From: Marivita sp030148515 | GTDB lineage: Bacteria; Pseudomonadota; Alphaproteobacteria; Rhodobacterales; Rhodobacteraceae | Assembly (NCBI RefSeq): GCF_048006345.1 | Contig: NZ_CP180351.1 | Span: forward strand, 2,604,001-2,668,000 | Direction of reading: 5' to 3' | DNA: 64,000 bases | Part shown: piece after piece, positions 17,524 through 27,084 of the stretch | How positions within the stretch are numbered: position 1 is the stretch's first letter | Layout: each line of letters starts with the position of its first letter | The notes under the pieces: generated by a model | The model's input: only the letters and a program-made list of their open reading frames with translations | Database searches by the model: none | What the model was told of the DNA's origin: nothing | Program-made: the position numbers and the translations under genes

Positions 17524-18555
17524 ATGTCACAACCCGAGATCCGGAACATGGAAGAATTCGCCGCCATCAGCGGCATCTCCCGGCCCACCGTGTCGAAGTA
17601 TTTCCACGACCCCAGCAGCGTGCGCAAATCCACACGAATGCGGATCGAAGCGGCGCTCGAAAAGTACGATTACCGGCCCAACATCTACGCGATGAACCAG
17701 AACCGGAAGCTGACCAAGAATATCGGCATCGTGGTGCCCTATCTGGCGGACCCGTTCTTTGGCGAAATCGTGCGGATGATCGAAGGCCGCTGTATCGAAG
17801 CGGGGTTTACGCCGTCGTTGTTCAGCGCGCATGGCGATCAGGCGCATGAGAACGACATTCTGGACAGTTTGCGGTCGATGAAACCGGCGGGCGTGCTGCT
17901 TGCCCCGCTCGGACGGCAGTCGGACAAGGCGGCCATCGAGACCTTCTGCAAACACGTGCCCACTGTGCTTTTTGACAGTAATATCGAAGGGATGGGTGAA
18001 GCGTTTGTCGGTTCGGACAACCACAGTTTCGTGTCGCAGACCGTGGAATATCTGAGCCGCACCGGCGAGTCGCCCTGTTTCTTCGAGATGCGAACACCCG
18101 CCAACCCGAACGCCAACAAACGCCGGATCGCCTATCTGTCGATGATGGAGCGGCTTGGGCTTGAGCCACACGTGATCAAGATTGACGGCACAGGATGGGG
18201 GTTCGAAGAGATTGGGCGTCAGGGCGGTTTGAAGGTGTTGTCGGAAAAGTCGCTGCCCACCAATACGGTGCTGTGCAGCAACGACCGTCTGGCCATTGGG
18301 TTTCTTGCGGCGTGTTACGAAAGCGGGGTGCGGGTCGGGCGTGCTCCGGGGTGCGAATTGCGAGTCGCGTCACATGACGATCACCCGTTCTCGAGGTTTA
18401 CCTGCCCGTCCCTGACCACCGCAGCGCATGATTACAACGCGGTTTCGGACCACTCGGTTGAGACTCTGTTTCGCCTGATCGAAAGCGGCGGGCGCTTTGA
18501 AAACAGGGCAGAAAGCCTGTTTCCGGCACGTTTGATCATGCGGGAGTTTGCGTAG
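17524..18555 (+). CDS. LacI-family transcriptional regulator of the polyol operon
   Basis: 343 residues. The N-terminal helix-turn-helix (EEFAAISGISRPTVSKYFHD, residues 10-29) and hinge helix are typical of LacI regulators. The rest is a periplasmic-binding-protein-like sensor domain starting at NIGIVVPYLADPFF. It lies just upstream of the transporter genes and next to two repeated operator-like sites at 18561-18595. A related half-site (TTTACGCG) occurs at 17439-17446 in its own upstream region, which suggests autoregulation. The effector is probably a sugar alcohol or its keto product. Confidence 0.88.
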   Translation: MSQPEIRNMEEFAAISGISRPTVSKYFHDPSSVRKSTRMRIEAALEKYDYRPNIYAMNQNRKLTKNIGIVVPYLADPFFGEIVRMIEGRCIEAGFTPSLFSAHGDQAHENDILDSLRSMKPAGVLLAPLGRQSDKAAIETFCKHVPTVLFDSNIEGMGEAFVGSDNHSFVSQTVEYLSRTGESPCFFEMRTPANPNANKRRIAYLSMMERLGLEPHVIKIDGTGWGFEEIGRQGGLKVLSEKSLPTNTVLCSNDRLAIGFLAACYESGVRVGRAPGCELRVASHDDHPFSRFTCPSLTTAAHDYNAVSDHSVETLFRLIESGGRFENRAESLFPARLIMREFA

Positions 18556-18560
18556 TAAAA

Positions 18561-18595
18561 TTTACGCGAGTAAAATTTTGATTGACGCGAGTAAA
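18561..18595 (+). promoter_or_regulatory. two LacI-type operator candidates upstream of smoE
   Basis: TTTACGCGAGTAAA (18561-18574) and TTGACGCGAGTAAA (18582-18595) are near-identical sites, each with TTTAC/GTAAA-like arms around a GCGA centre. Their starts are 21 bp apart, two helical turns, so two dimers would bind on the same DNA face. The second site includes TTGACG, a possible -35 element, so binding would block the smoE promoter. Confidence 0.65.
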
Positions 18596-18646
18596 TGATT
18601 TGGTGTTGAGTGCCCCCAGGTAATCCAAAAACCAGGGAGGATTCGG

Positions 18647-19948
18647 ATGCACCTGAGTAACGCACTTCGTGCGGCGACAGCGTTGTCGCTCATCATGGTC
18701 GGGGCCGCACAGGCAGAGACCATCACCATCGCAACAGTCAACAACGGCGACATGATCCGCATGCAGGGTTATACCGACGACTTCACGGCCAAGACCGGCC
18801 ACGAAGTCGAGTGGGTGACGCTGGAAGAAAACGTGCTGCGTCAGCGTGTGACCACGGACATCACCACCAAAGGTGGTCAGTTCGACATCATGACCATCGG
18901 CATGTACGAAACCCCGATCTGGGGTGCCAACGGCTGGCTTGTTCCGCTGGACGGTCTGTCGGCAGAATACGATGCCGCAGACATCCTTCCGGCCATGGCC
19001 GGTGGCCTTTCGCATGACGGCACGCTTTATGCGGCACCGTTCTATGGCGAAAGCTCCATGGTCATGTACCGCACGGACCTGATGGAAAAAGCCGGTCTGG
19101 ACATGCCGGAAGCCCCCACGTGGGAGTTCATCCGTCAAGCTGCGGCCGCAATGACGGACCGCGCCAACGACATCAACGGCATCTGTCTGCGTGGCAAGGC
19201 CGGTTGGGGTGAAGGCGGTGCCTTCATCACGGCGATGTCCAACTCCTTCGGCGCACGCTGGTTCGACATGGAGTGGAACGCTCAGTTCGACACGGAACAG
19301 TGGGCAAACACCCTTAATTTCTTCAAGGGCATGATGGACGAGTCCGGTCCTTCCGGCTACGCAACGAACGGTTTCAACGAGAACCTGTCGTTGTTCAACC
19401 AGGGCAAGTGCGGGATGTGGATCGATGCGACTGTTGCCGCATCCTTCGTGACCGGCGCAGACTCCACCGTTGCTGACTCCGTGGGCTTTGCCTTGGCGCC
19501 TGACAATGGTTTGGGCAAGCGCTCGAACTGGCTGTGGGCATGGGCCCTTGCCATCCCGGCAGGCACCCAGAAAGAAGCCGCTGCAAAATCCTTCATCGAG
19601 TGGGCCACATCCAAGGACTACATCGAGCTGGTAGCCGCCAAAGAAGGCTGGGCCAACGTACCTCCGGGTGCACGGACATCTCTGTATGCGAACCCCGAGT
19701 ACCAGAAAGTTCCGTTCGCCAAGATGACGCTGGACTCGATCCTGTCGGCTGATCCGAACAACTCGACCGTTGAGCCGTCGCCGTATGTTGGCATTCAGTT
19801 CGCTGCGATCCCCGAATTTGCCGGTATCGCATCCGAAGTGAGCCAGGAGTTCTCGGCCGCTTATGCTGGTCAGCAGACAGTCGAAGAAGCGCTCGCGAAA
19901 GCTCAGGCGATCACAACCGAAGCAATGGAAGCCGCCGGCTACCGTTGA
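18647..19948 (+). CDS. smoE: sorbitol/mannitol ABC transporter substrate-binding protein
   Basis: 433 residues with a signal peptide ending near QAE (residues 1-25) and the fold of family 1 extracellular solute-binding proteins. The ITIATVNNGDMIRMQGYT start of the mature protein and the ETPIWGANGWLVPLD segment resemble SmoE of Rhodobacter sphaeroides. It binds a polyol in the periplasm and delivers it to the permeases encoded next. GGGAGG lies before the ATG. A strong hairpin separates it from the permease genes, which fits the higher expression such binding proteins need. Confidence 0.88.
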   Translation: MHLSNALRAATALSLIMVGAAQAETITIATVNNGDMIRMQGYTDDFTAKTGHEVEWVTLEENVLRQRVTTDITTKGGQFDIMTIGMYETPIWGANGWLVPLDGLSAEYDAADILPAMAGGLSHDGTLYAAPFYGESSMVMYRTDLMEKAGLDMPEAPTWEFIRQAAAAMTDRANDINGICLRGKAGWGEGGAFITAMSNSFGARWFDMEWNAQFDTEQWANTLNFFKGMMDESGPSGYATNGFNENLSLFNQGKCGMWIDATVAASFVTGADSTVADSVGFALAPDNGLGKRSNWLWAWALAIPAGTQKEAAAKSFIEWATSKDYIELVAAKEGWANVPPGARTSLYANPEYQKVPFAKMTLDSILSADPNNSTVEPSPYVGIQFAAIPEFAGIASEVSQEFSAAYAGQQTVEEALAKAQAITTEAMEAAGYR

Positions 19949-19964
19949 TCCCTGTGATCGAGTT

Positions 19965-19994
19965 GGAGAGGGCGGTCATCGCACCGCCCTCTCC
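19965..19994 (+). other. mRNA hairpin between smoE and smoF
   Basis: A perfect 12-bp stem (GGAGAGGGCGGT with its inverted copy) around a 6-base loop, 16 bases after the smoE stop. There is no T-run, so it is more likely a 3' stabiliser of the smoE message, as in malE-malF intergenic DNA, than a terminator. Confidence 0.7.
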
Positions 19995-20083
19995 CCCCAC
20001 ACCCCAATACACATGTTTTGAACGTGGCCCTATTCTGACAGCGCGGTAGTGTACGCGGGCTGGCAACGGAGGAGATGTATCCC

Positions 20084-20950
20084 ATGGCGACGAAAGCATC
20101 CCGATCAGCGGCCCGACTGATGATGGCCCCGGCGGTGATCCTGCTTCTGGGCTGGATGCTGGTCCCGCTGATCATGACCCTCTGGTTCTCGTTCCGAACC
20201 TACCTGCCGCTGCGCGGTGGCGATCAGGGTTGGACCGGGTTCGACAACTATGTCCGCTTCGTGAGCTCCAGCGCCTTCTGGCCCGCCGTACAGACCACGT
20301 TGATTATCGTTCTGGGTGTGCTGGTCATCACCGTCTGCCTGGGCATCCTTCTGGCGATCCTGCTGGACCAGCCGATGTGGGGACAGGGCATTGTTCGTAT
20401 TCTGGTCATTGCCCCCTTCTTCGTGATGCCGACCGTGTCCGCGCTGGTCTGGAAGAACATGTTCATGGATCCTGTGAACGGTTTGTTCGCCCATTTGTGG
20501 CGCTTCTTTGGGGCCGAACCGGTCAGTTGGCTGTCCGACGCGTCCTTGCAATCGATCATCATGATCGTCAGCTGGCAGTGGCTGCCCTTCGCCACACTGA
20601 TCCTGCTGACCGCCATCCAGTCGCTTGACAGCGAACAGTTGGAGGCTGCCGAAATGGACGGCGCCCCGGTTCTCAAGCGGTTTTTCTATATCATTCTTCC
20701 GCATCTAAGCCGCGCGATCACCATCGTTCTCCTGATCCAGACAATCTTCCTTCTGGCGATCTTTGCCGAGATTTTCGTGACCACGGGCGGCGCGTTCGGA
20801 ACCCGCACCCTGTCCTATCTGATCTTCCAGCGCGTGCTGGAAAGCCAAAACGTCGGACTTGGTTCAGCCGGTGGTGTCTACGCCATCATCCTCGCCAACA
20901 TCGTCGCGATCTTCCTGATGCGGATCGTCGGCAAGAACCTGGACAACTGA
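20084..20950 (+). CDS. smoF: polyol ABC transporter permease
   Basis: 288 residues with six predicted membrane helices and the EAA loop typical of binding-protein-dependent permeases (QLEAAEMDGAPVLKRFFYIILPHL). It belongs to the MalF/UgpA group and forms the membrane channel with SmoG. The start at 20084 (MATKAS) is at a normal distance from GGAGGAG; an ATG three codons earlier lies too close to that site. Confidence 0.88.
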   Translation: MATKASRSAARLMMAPAVILLLGWMLVPLIMTLWFSFRTYLPLRGGDQGWTGFDNYVRFVSSSAFWPAVQTTLIIVLGVLVITVCLGILLAILLDQPMWGQGIVRILVIAPFFVMPTVSALVWKNMFMDPVNGLFAHLWRFFGAEPVSWLSDASLQSIIMIVSWQWLPFATLILLTAIQSLDSEQLEAAEMDGAPVLKRFFYIILPHLSRAITIVLLIQTIFLLAIFAEIFVTTGGAFGTRTLSYLIFQRVLESQNVGLGSAGGVYAIILANIVAIFLMRIVGKNLDN

Positions 20951-20952
20951 TC

Positions 20953-21783
20953 ATGGCCCGTTCTGTTTCTTCCCGCCGCAAACTGATCAATACCGGCCTT
21001 GCCTGGGCGATTGGCTTGCTGATCTTCTTCCCGATCCTCTGGACGATCCTCACCAGCTTCAAGACCGAGGCACAGGCGATCGCCAGCCCGCCGATCTTTC
21101 TGGCCTTCGACTGGACAACTGAAAACTACGGCGTCGTTATGGAGCGGTCTGACTATGGCCGGTTCCTGATGAACTCGATCATCATCGCCGGAGGATCGAC
21201 CATCCTCGGTTTGATCATCGCGGTGCCTGCGGCTTGGTCGATGGCATTTGCGCCGTCACACCGGACCAAGGACATCCTTTTGTGGATGCTGTCGACCAAG
21301 ATGCTTCCTGCCGTGGGTGTGCTGTACCCGATCTACCTGCTGTTCATTCAGTTGGGACTTCTGGACAGCCGGGCCGGTCTGGTGGTCGTGATGATGCTCA
21401 TCAACCTGCCGATCATTGTCTGGATGCTGTATACCTACTTCCGCGAAATCCCGGTCGAGATCCTCGAAGCGGCGCGGATGGACGGGGCCACGCTCAAGGA
21501 AGAGGTGCTGTATATCCTCACGCCGATGGCGGTTCCGGGTATTGCCTCTACCATGCTCCTGAACTTCATCCTCGCCTGGAACGAAGCCTTCTGGACGCTG
21601 AACCTGACGGCCGTCAACGCCGCCCCGCTGACCGCGTTCATTGCCAGCTATTCCAGCCCCGAAGGCCTGTTCTTCGCCAAGCTCAGCGCGGCCTCGACCA
21701 TGGCCATTGCGCCGATCCTCATCCTTGGCTGGTTCAGCCAGAAACAACTTGTCCGCGGCCTGACCTTCGGCGCCGTCAAATAA
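20953..21783 (+). CDS. smoG: polyol ABC transporter permease
   Basis: 276 residues of the MalG/UgpE permease group with six membrane helices and the EAA loop EILEAARMDGATLKEEVLY. It starts two bases after smoF and is followed closely by the ATPase gene, so the three are one transcript. It is the second half of the heterodimeric membrane channel. Confidence 0.88.
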   Translation: MARSVSSRRKLINTGLAWAIGLLIFFPILWTILTSFKTEAQAIASPPIFLAFDWTTENYGVVMERSDYGRFLMNSIIIAGGSTILGLIIAVPAAWSMAFAPSHRTKDILLWMLSTKMLPAVGVLYPIYLLFIQLGLLDSRAGLVVVMMLINLPIIVWMLYTYFREIPVEILEAARMDGATLKEEVLYILTPMAVPGIASTMLLNFILAWNEAFWTLNLTAVNAAPLTAFIASYSSPEGLFFAKLSAASTMAIAPILILGWFSQKQLVRGLTFGAVK

Positions 21784-21808
21784 CGACCTGACACAAGGAA
21801 CCTGACCC

Positions 21809-22813
21809 ATGGGACAAATCACACTCAAACAGGTCACCAAAAGCTTTGGCGACGTGCAGGTCATCCCGCCATTGGACCTGACCATCGAAGACGGAGAGTT
21901 CACCGTGTTCGTCGGCCCCTCGGGCTGCGGAAAATCCACGCTGTTGCGTCTGATCGCCGGGCTTGAGGACATCACCACCGGCCATATCGAGATCGACGGC
22001 AAAGACGCGACCGATGTCGTTCCCGCCAAACGCGGTCTGGCGATGGTGTTCCAGTCCTACGCGCTTTATCCGCACATGTCGGTGCGCAAGAACATCGCCT
22101 TCCCGCTGAAGATGGCCAAGATGGACCCAGCCGAGATCGAAAAACGGATCGCCAACGCGGCGTCTGTTCTGAACCTCACCGATTATCTGGATCGTCGTCC
22201 GGGCCAGCTTTCGGGCGGTCAGCGCCAGCGTGTCGCCATTGGCCGCGCGATTGTCCGCGAACCCGCCGCGTTCCTCTTCGATGAACCGCTGTCGAACCTC
22301 GACGCTGCCTTGCGCGTCGGCATGCGGCTCGAGATCAGCGAACTGCATGAACGCCTGAAAACCACCATGATCTACGTTACCCACGATCAGGTTGAAGCCA
22401 TGACCATGGCCGACAAGATCGTCGTGCTGCGTGCTGGCCATATCGAGCAGGTCGGTAGCCCGTTGGAGCTTTATCACAGACCGCGCAACGAGTTTGTGGC
22501 CGGCTTCATCGGGTCGCCCAAGATGAACATCTTCGGCGGCGCCGAGGCGCAGAAATACGGTGGCGTGAAGGCAGGCATCCGGCCCGAACATATCGACGTG
22601 TCGATGACCGAAGGCACCTGGAAAGGCAAAGTCGGTGTTGCCGAGCATCTGGGGTCTGACACGTTCATCCACGTCCACGACACGGGGTTAGACGACATGG
22701 TCACCGTTCGGATCACAGGGGATATTTCCGTGCGCCATGGCGACACGATCTACCTGACGCCGCAGCTCGATCAGATGCATAAATTCGACGCTCAGGGGCT
22801 TCGCATCGCATGA
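21809..22813 (+). CDS. smoK: polyol ABC transporter ATP-binding protein
   Basis: 334 residues: Walker A GPSGCGKST, signature LSGGQRQRVAIGRA, Walker B FLFDEPLSNLDA and the switch histidine in YVTHDQVEAM, followed by a C-terminal TOBE/OB regulatory domain from about residue 235. This is the MalK/UgpC type that energises sugar and polyol uptake. An AAGGA site precedes the ATG. The stop overlaps the start of the dehydrogenase gene (ATGA). Confidence 0.9.
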   Translation: MGQITLKQVTKSFGDVQVIPPLDLTIEDGEFTVFVGPSGCGKSTLLRLIAGLEDITTGHIEIDGKDATDVVPAKRGLAMVFQSYALYPHMSVRKNIAFPLKMAKMDPAEIEKRIANAASVLNLTDYLDRRPGQLSGGQRQRVAIGRAIVREPAAFLFDEPLSNLDAALRVGMRLEISELHERLKTTMIYVTHDQVEAMTMADKIVVLRAGHIEQVGSPLELYHRPRNEFVAGFIGSPKMNIFGGAEAQKYGGVKAGIRPEHIDVSMTEGTWKGKVGVAEHLGSDTFIHVHDTGLDDMVTVRITGDISVRHGDTIYLTPQLDQMHKFDAQGLRIA

Positions 22814-23583
22814 AACGGCTGGACGGCAAGACGGCATTGATCACCGGCGCAGCGCGTGGCATCGGCCGCGCGTTTGCCGAACGCTATGTCGCAGAGGGCG
22901 CGCGCGTGGCGATTGCGGATATCGACATTGCCCGCGCAGAGGAAACCGCCTCGCAGATTGGCGAACATGCGATCGCGGTGCATATGGATGTGACCGATCA
23001 GGCGAGCATCGATGCGGCAGTCTCCGCCAGCGTGGAGCAGCTTGGCCAGATCGACATCCTGATCAACAACGCCGCGATCTTCACCGCCGCCCCGATCACC
23101 GAGATCACCCGCGCCGATTACGCCCGCGCCTTTGACATCAACGTGGCAGGCACCCTGTTCACGTTGCAGGCGGTCGCGAAACACATGATTGACCGTGGTA
23201 TCAAAGGCCGCATCATCAACATGGCGAGCCAGGCAGGACGCCGCGGCGAACCTCTCGTGGCGGTCTATTGTGCGACCAAAGCGGCGATCATTTCTCTGAC
23301 CCAATCGGCAGGACTGAACCTGATCGCGCACGGGATCAACGTGAACGCGATCTCTCCAGGTGTCGTCGATGGCGAACACTGGGATGGTGTGGATGCGTTC
23401 TTTGCCAAATACGAAAACAAGGCCCCGGGCCAGAAGAAACGCGAAGTCGGTGCCTCTGTCCCCTATGGGCGCATGGGCACGGCAGACGACCTGACAGGCA
23501 TGGCGGTGTTCCTTGCCAGCGACGATTCCGAATACATCGTCGCACAATGCTACAATGTGGATGGTGGCCAATGGATGAGCTGA
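22810..23583 (+). CDS. smoS: sorbitol (L-iditol) 2-dehydrogenase, short-chain type
   Basis: 257 residues of the short-chain dehydrogenase family: cofactor motif TGAARGIGRAFAE (residues 13-25), NNAA motif, and the catalytic Ser-Tyr-Lys with YCATK. The sequence around it (RGEPLVAVYCATKAA, PGVVDGEHWDGVD) closely resembles SmoS/PolS sorbitol dehydrogenase of Rhodobacter, which makes D-fructose from D-sorbitol. Its position within the transporter operon supports this. The last codons overlap the mannitol dehydrogenase start. Confidence 0.9.
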   Translation: MKRLDGKTALITGAARGIGRAFAERYVAEGARVAIADIDIARAEETASQIGEHAIAVHMDVTDQASIDAAVSASVEQLGQIDILINNAAIFTAAPITEITRADYARAFDINVAGTLFTLQAVAKHMIDRGIKGRIINMASQAGRRGEPLVAVYCATKAAIISLTQSAGLNLIAHGINVNAISPGVVDGEHWDGVDAFFAKYENKAPGQKKREVGASVPYGRMGTADDLTGMAVFLASDDSEYIVAQCYNVDGGQWMS

Positions 23584-25073
23584 AACAGGACAGCCGAAGC
23601 AAAGCCGTGGCACTGTCGCTGGCCAATCTGGACATGTTGCCCGAAGGGATTGCCCGCCCGACCTATAAGCGTGTCGACCTGACCCCCGGCATCGTGCATA
23701 TCGGTCTTGGCAATTTCCATCGCGGCCATCAGGCGTGGTATCTGCACCGGCTGATGCAGCAGGGGCTGGCCCATGACTGGGCGATCATCGGCGCCGGTGT
23801 GCGCCCCGGGGATGCGCGGATGCGCGAGCATCTTCTGGCGCAGGACTGCCTGACCACGCTGATCGAACTGGACCCCGCTGGCATCTCTGCCGAAGTGATC
23901 GGGTCGATGATTGATTTCGTGCCGGTCGAGGATGGGCATGGCGCATTGATCGCCGCGATGTCCGATCCACGCATCCGCATCGTGTCGCTGACTGTGACCG
24001 AAGGCGGATATTACCTCGATGCCGGCGGAGCGTTGGACATAGCGCACCCGGACATTCAGCATGACATGGCCCATCCCGACGCGCCGCGCACCGCCTTTGG
24101 TGCGATGGTCGCGGCATTGCGGGCCCGCAAAATCGCAGACCACCCCCCGTTCACCGGGCAGTCCTGCGACAACCTTCAGGGCAATGGCACGATCCTGAGG
24201 CAGACCCTTGTCGGGCTGGCCCGTGGCAGCGACCCCGAACTTGCAGACTGGATCGACAGCGCAGGCCGTTTCCCCAACTCCATGGTCGACTGCATTGTGC
24301 CGGCTACAGGTGACGCTGAGCGTCAGCGCGCCCATGATCTGGGCATCGCCGATGCGGTGCCCGTCACACATGAAAACTTCCGCCAGTGGGTGATCGAAGA
24401 CGCCTTCTGTCAGGGCCGTCCGGACTGGGACAAGGTCGGCGCGACGTTCACACAGGATGTACACAGTTACGAGGCGATGAAGATCCGCATGTTGAATGCC
24501 GGGCATCAGGTGTTGGCGAATGCCGGCGAAATCCTCGGCCTGCCGACGATCGCCGCCTGCATGTCTGACCCGCAGATCGCGCCGTTTTTTCAGAAGGTGC
24601 AAACCAAAGAGATCAGCCCCCATGTGGCGTCCGTGCCGGGCACGTCCCCCGAGGCCTATCTCGCCCTGGTCACGCGGCGCTTCTCCAACCCCGAAATCCA
24701 CGACACCACGCGCCGTGTGGCCTTTGACGGTTCATCCCGCCACGCCGGATTCATCCTGCCGATCCTGCGCGATGCCTTGGCAGCGGGAACACTTATTTCG
24801 GGTCTGGCCCTGACCGAAGCCCTTTGGGCACGCATGTGCTACGGCACCCGCGAAGATGGCAGCGTGATCGAAGCAAACGATCCGATCTGGTCAGACCTCG
24901 TAAGCGCGGCGCAGCGTGCGCAGACTGAGCCGGCCGCTTGGCTGGCGCAGTCGCAGATTTACGGCGACCTTGCGCAGGATATGCAGTTTGCCACAGCCTT
25001 CTCAGACTGGCTGTCGGTCATCTGGAAAAACGGCACCCGAACGGCACTGGCCGAGTACCTGTCCCGAGCCTAA
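23571..25073 (+). CDS. mtlK: mannitol 2-dehydrogenase
   Basis: 500 residues of the long-chain polyol-specific dehydrogenase family. The cofactor segment GIVHIGLGNFHRGHQAWYL is near the N-terminus, and the conserved K-x4-N-x2-H group appears in KIRMLNAGHQVLA. It oxidises D-mannitol to D-fructose with NAD. The true start is ATG 23571, overlapping the end of smoS by 13 bases; the frame is open upstream but that part is smoS in another frame. It is the last gene of the polyol operon and is followed by a hairpin. Confidence 0.9.
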   Translation: MDELKQDSRSKAVALSLANLDMLPEGIARPTYKRVDLTPGIVHIGLGNFHRGHQAWYLHRLMQQGLAHDWAIIGAGVRPGDARMREHLLAQDCLTTLIELDPAGISAEVIGSMIDFVPVEDGHGALIAAMSDPRIRIVSLTVTEGGYYLDAGGALDIAHPDIQHDMAHPDAPRTAFGAMVAALRARKIADHPPFTGQSCDNLQGNGTILRQTLVGLARGSDPELADWIDSAGRFPNSMVDCIVPATGDAERQRAHDLGIADAVPVTHENFRQWVIEDAFCQGRPDWDKVGATFTQDVHSYEAMKIRMLNAGHQVLANAGEILGLPTIAACMSDPQIAPFFQKVQTKEISPHVASVPGTSPEAYLALVTRRFSNPEIHDTTRRVAFDGSSRHAGFILPILRDALAAGTLISGLALTEALWARMCYGTREDGSVIEANDPIWSDLVSAAQRAQTEPAAWLAQSQIYGDLAQDMQFATAFSDWLSVIWKNGTRTALAEYLSRA

Positions 25074-25079
25074 GAACGC

Positions 25080-25104
25080 AGAGCCGCGCGCGTCGTGGCT
25101 CTTT
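25080..25104 (+). terminator. hairpin terminator after mtlK
   Basis: A 9-bp stem (AGAGCCGCG with CGTGGCTCT, one G-T pair) and a 5-base loop begin seven bases after the mtlK stop and are followed by a short TT. The T-run is weak, so efficiency is uncertain. Confidence 0.6.
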
Positions 25105-25153
25105 AGTGTCGGGCGACCGAATAGCCCATGGCGCAAACGACTGGAAGCCCACT

Positions 25154-25167
25154 CAAACCTAGGTTTG
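25154..25167. repeat. 14-bp perfect palindrome downstream of 5S rRNA
   Basis: CAAACCTAGGTTTG is a perfect palindrome lying about 70 bp beyond the 3' end of the 5S gene. Its right half continues as CTAGGTTTGG, which is repeated at 25232-25241 at the 5S 3' end. It may be part of the rRNA operon end, but there is no T-run for a normal intrinsic terminator. Nothing else is recognisable between 25105 and 25222. Confidence 0.5.
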
Positions 25168-25235
25168 GTGTGCGCGGATCGTTCTGACTATATGTTTGGG
25201 TATCGATTTAGAGAGATATTGTCACTCTTTACTAG

Positions 25236-25351
25236 GTTTGGCGATGACCTACTCTCCCACGTCTTGAGACGCAGTACCATTGGCGCGGTGGCACTTAACG
25301 GCCGGGTTCGGAAAGGGACCGGGTGTTTTGCTCACGCTATGATCACCAAAC
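25236..25351 (-). rRNA. rrf: 5S ribosomal RNA
   Basis: The minus strand reads a typical alphaproteobacterial 5S RNA, with CCGAACCCGGCCGTTAA and the 3' region GGGAGAGTAGGTCATCGCC. The ends pair with each other. The flanks extend this pairing by inverted copies (25223-25241 and 25346-25364, one mismatch in 19), which is the stem used for end processing. No tRNA-fMet gene follows it. Confidence 0.95.
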
Positions 25352-25960
25352 CGAGTAAAGAGTGTGTTGTCCAAGTCATGTGCACATTGCTGGTGTAGTG
25401 CTTTTGGTCGTTGTTCCAGTTGTGGTTGGCGTTTGTGCGCTGTTCCACGGTGTGGCAACGGGCATGACTGCGTCATACCCTGCGTGCCACCAATCGTGTC
25501 CGCTTTGCGGAGGACGATTTTGTTGTTACTGGATCAAATCAAGCCTATCGGGCCATTAGTACCGGTCAGCTGAACGCATTGCTGCGCTTACACCTCCGGC
25601 CTATCGACGTGGTGGTCTACCACGGCCCTCAGGGATACCTTGTTTTGAGGGGGGCTTCCCGCTTAGATGCCTTCAGCGGTTATCCTTTCCGATCATAGCT
25701 ACCCTGCACTGCGGCTGGCGCCACAACAGGTCCACCAGTGGATCGTTCACCCCGGTCCTCTCGTACTAGGGGCAACTCCTCTCAAGTATCCTACACCCAC
25801 GGCAGATAGGGACCGAACTGTCTCACGACGTTCTAAACCCAGCTCACGTACCTCTTTAAACGGCGAACAGCCGTACCCTTGGGACCTGCTCCAGCCCCAG
25901 GATGAGATGAGCCGACATCGAGGTGCCAAACACTGCCGTCGATATGGACTCTTGGGCAGT

Positions 25961-26009
<49 letters not shown>

Positions 26010-26152
26010 CCCACTTGGGACCACCGGATCACTATGGCCGTCTTTCGACTCTGCTCGACTTGTCAGTCTTGCAGTCAGGCTGGCTTCTGCCATTGCACTC
26101 AACGAGCGATTTCCGACCGCTCTGAGCCAACCTTCGCGCGCCTCCGTTACGC

Positions 26153-26184
<32 letters not shown>

Positions 26185-26442
26185 ACCACGCAGGGTCCCG
26201 GATCCGGATAACGGACCGCGGTTAGACATCAAGAGTGCGAAGGGTGGTATCTCAAGGGAGGCTCCACAGAAACTGGCGTTCCTGCTTCAAAGCCTACCAC
26301 CTATCCTGCACATCACAATCCTGATGCCAGTGCGAAGTTGTAGTAAAGGTGCACGGGGTCTTTCCGTCTAACCGCGGGAAGCCTGCATCTTGACAGGCAA
26401 TTCAATTTCGCTGAGTCGATGTTGGAGACAGCGGGGAAGTCG

Positions 26443-26525
<83 letters not shown>

Positions 26526-27084
26526 TGGGCTTCAATTCAGAGCTCTCACCCCTCCTTTTAACCTTCAGGCACCGGGCAGGCGTCAGACCCTATACGTCGT
26601 CTTGCGACTTCGCAGAGCCCTGTGTTTTTAATAAACAGTCGCCACCCCCTGGTTTGTGCCCCCAGCCCCTAGTTGCCTAGGAACCGGGCCTCCTTCTCGC
26701 GAACTTACGGAGGTATTTTGCCGAGTTCCTTCAACATCGTTCTCTCAAGCGCCTTGGTATGCTCTACCAGTCCACCTGTGTCGGTTTAGGGTACGGTCTG
26801 ATGATGGAGCTATTTCCAGGAACCTCTGAACGGCCCCTCCAATCCGATAAGGAGGAACAATCTTCGAGATCCGTCACTTCCATCTGGCCCACGAATATTA
26901 ACGTGGTTCCCATCGCCTACGCCTTTCGGCCTCGGCTTAGGGGCCGGCTTACCCTGCTCAGATTAGCTTTAAGCAGGAACCCTTGGACTTTCGGCGAGAG
27001 TGTCTCTCACACTCTTTGTCGCTACTCATGTCATCATTCTCGCTAGTGATCTCTCCACGGGATCGCTCACGCGCCCGCTTCACA

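Noticed and set aside
25105..25222. tRNA-fMet after 5S, as in several relatives
   Set aside because: No cloverleaf or CAT anticodon loop is present in this interval.
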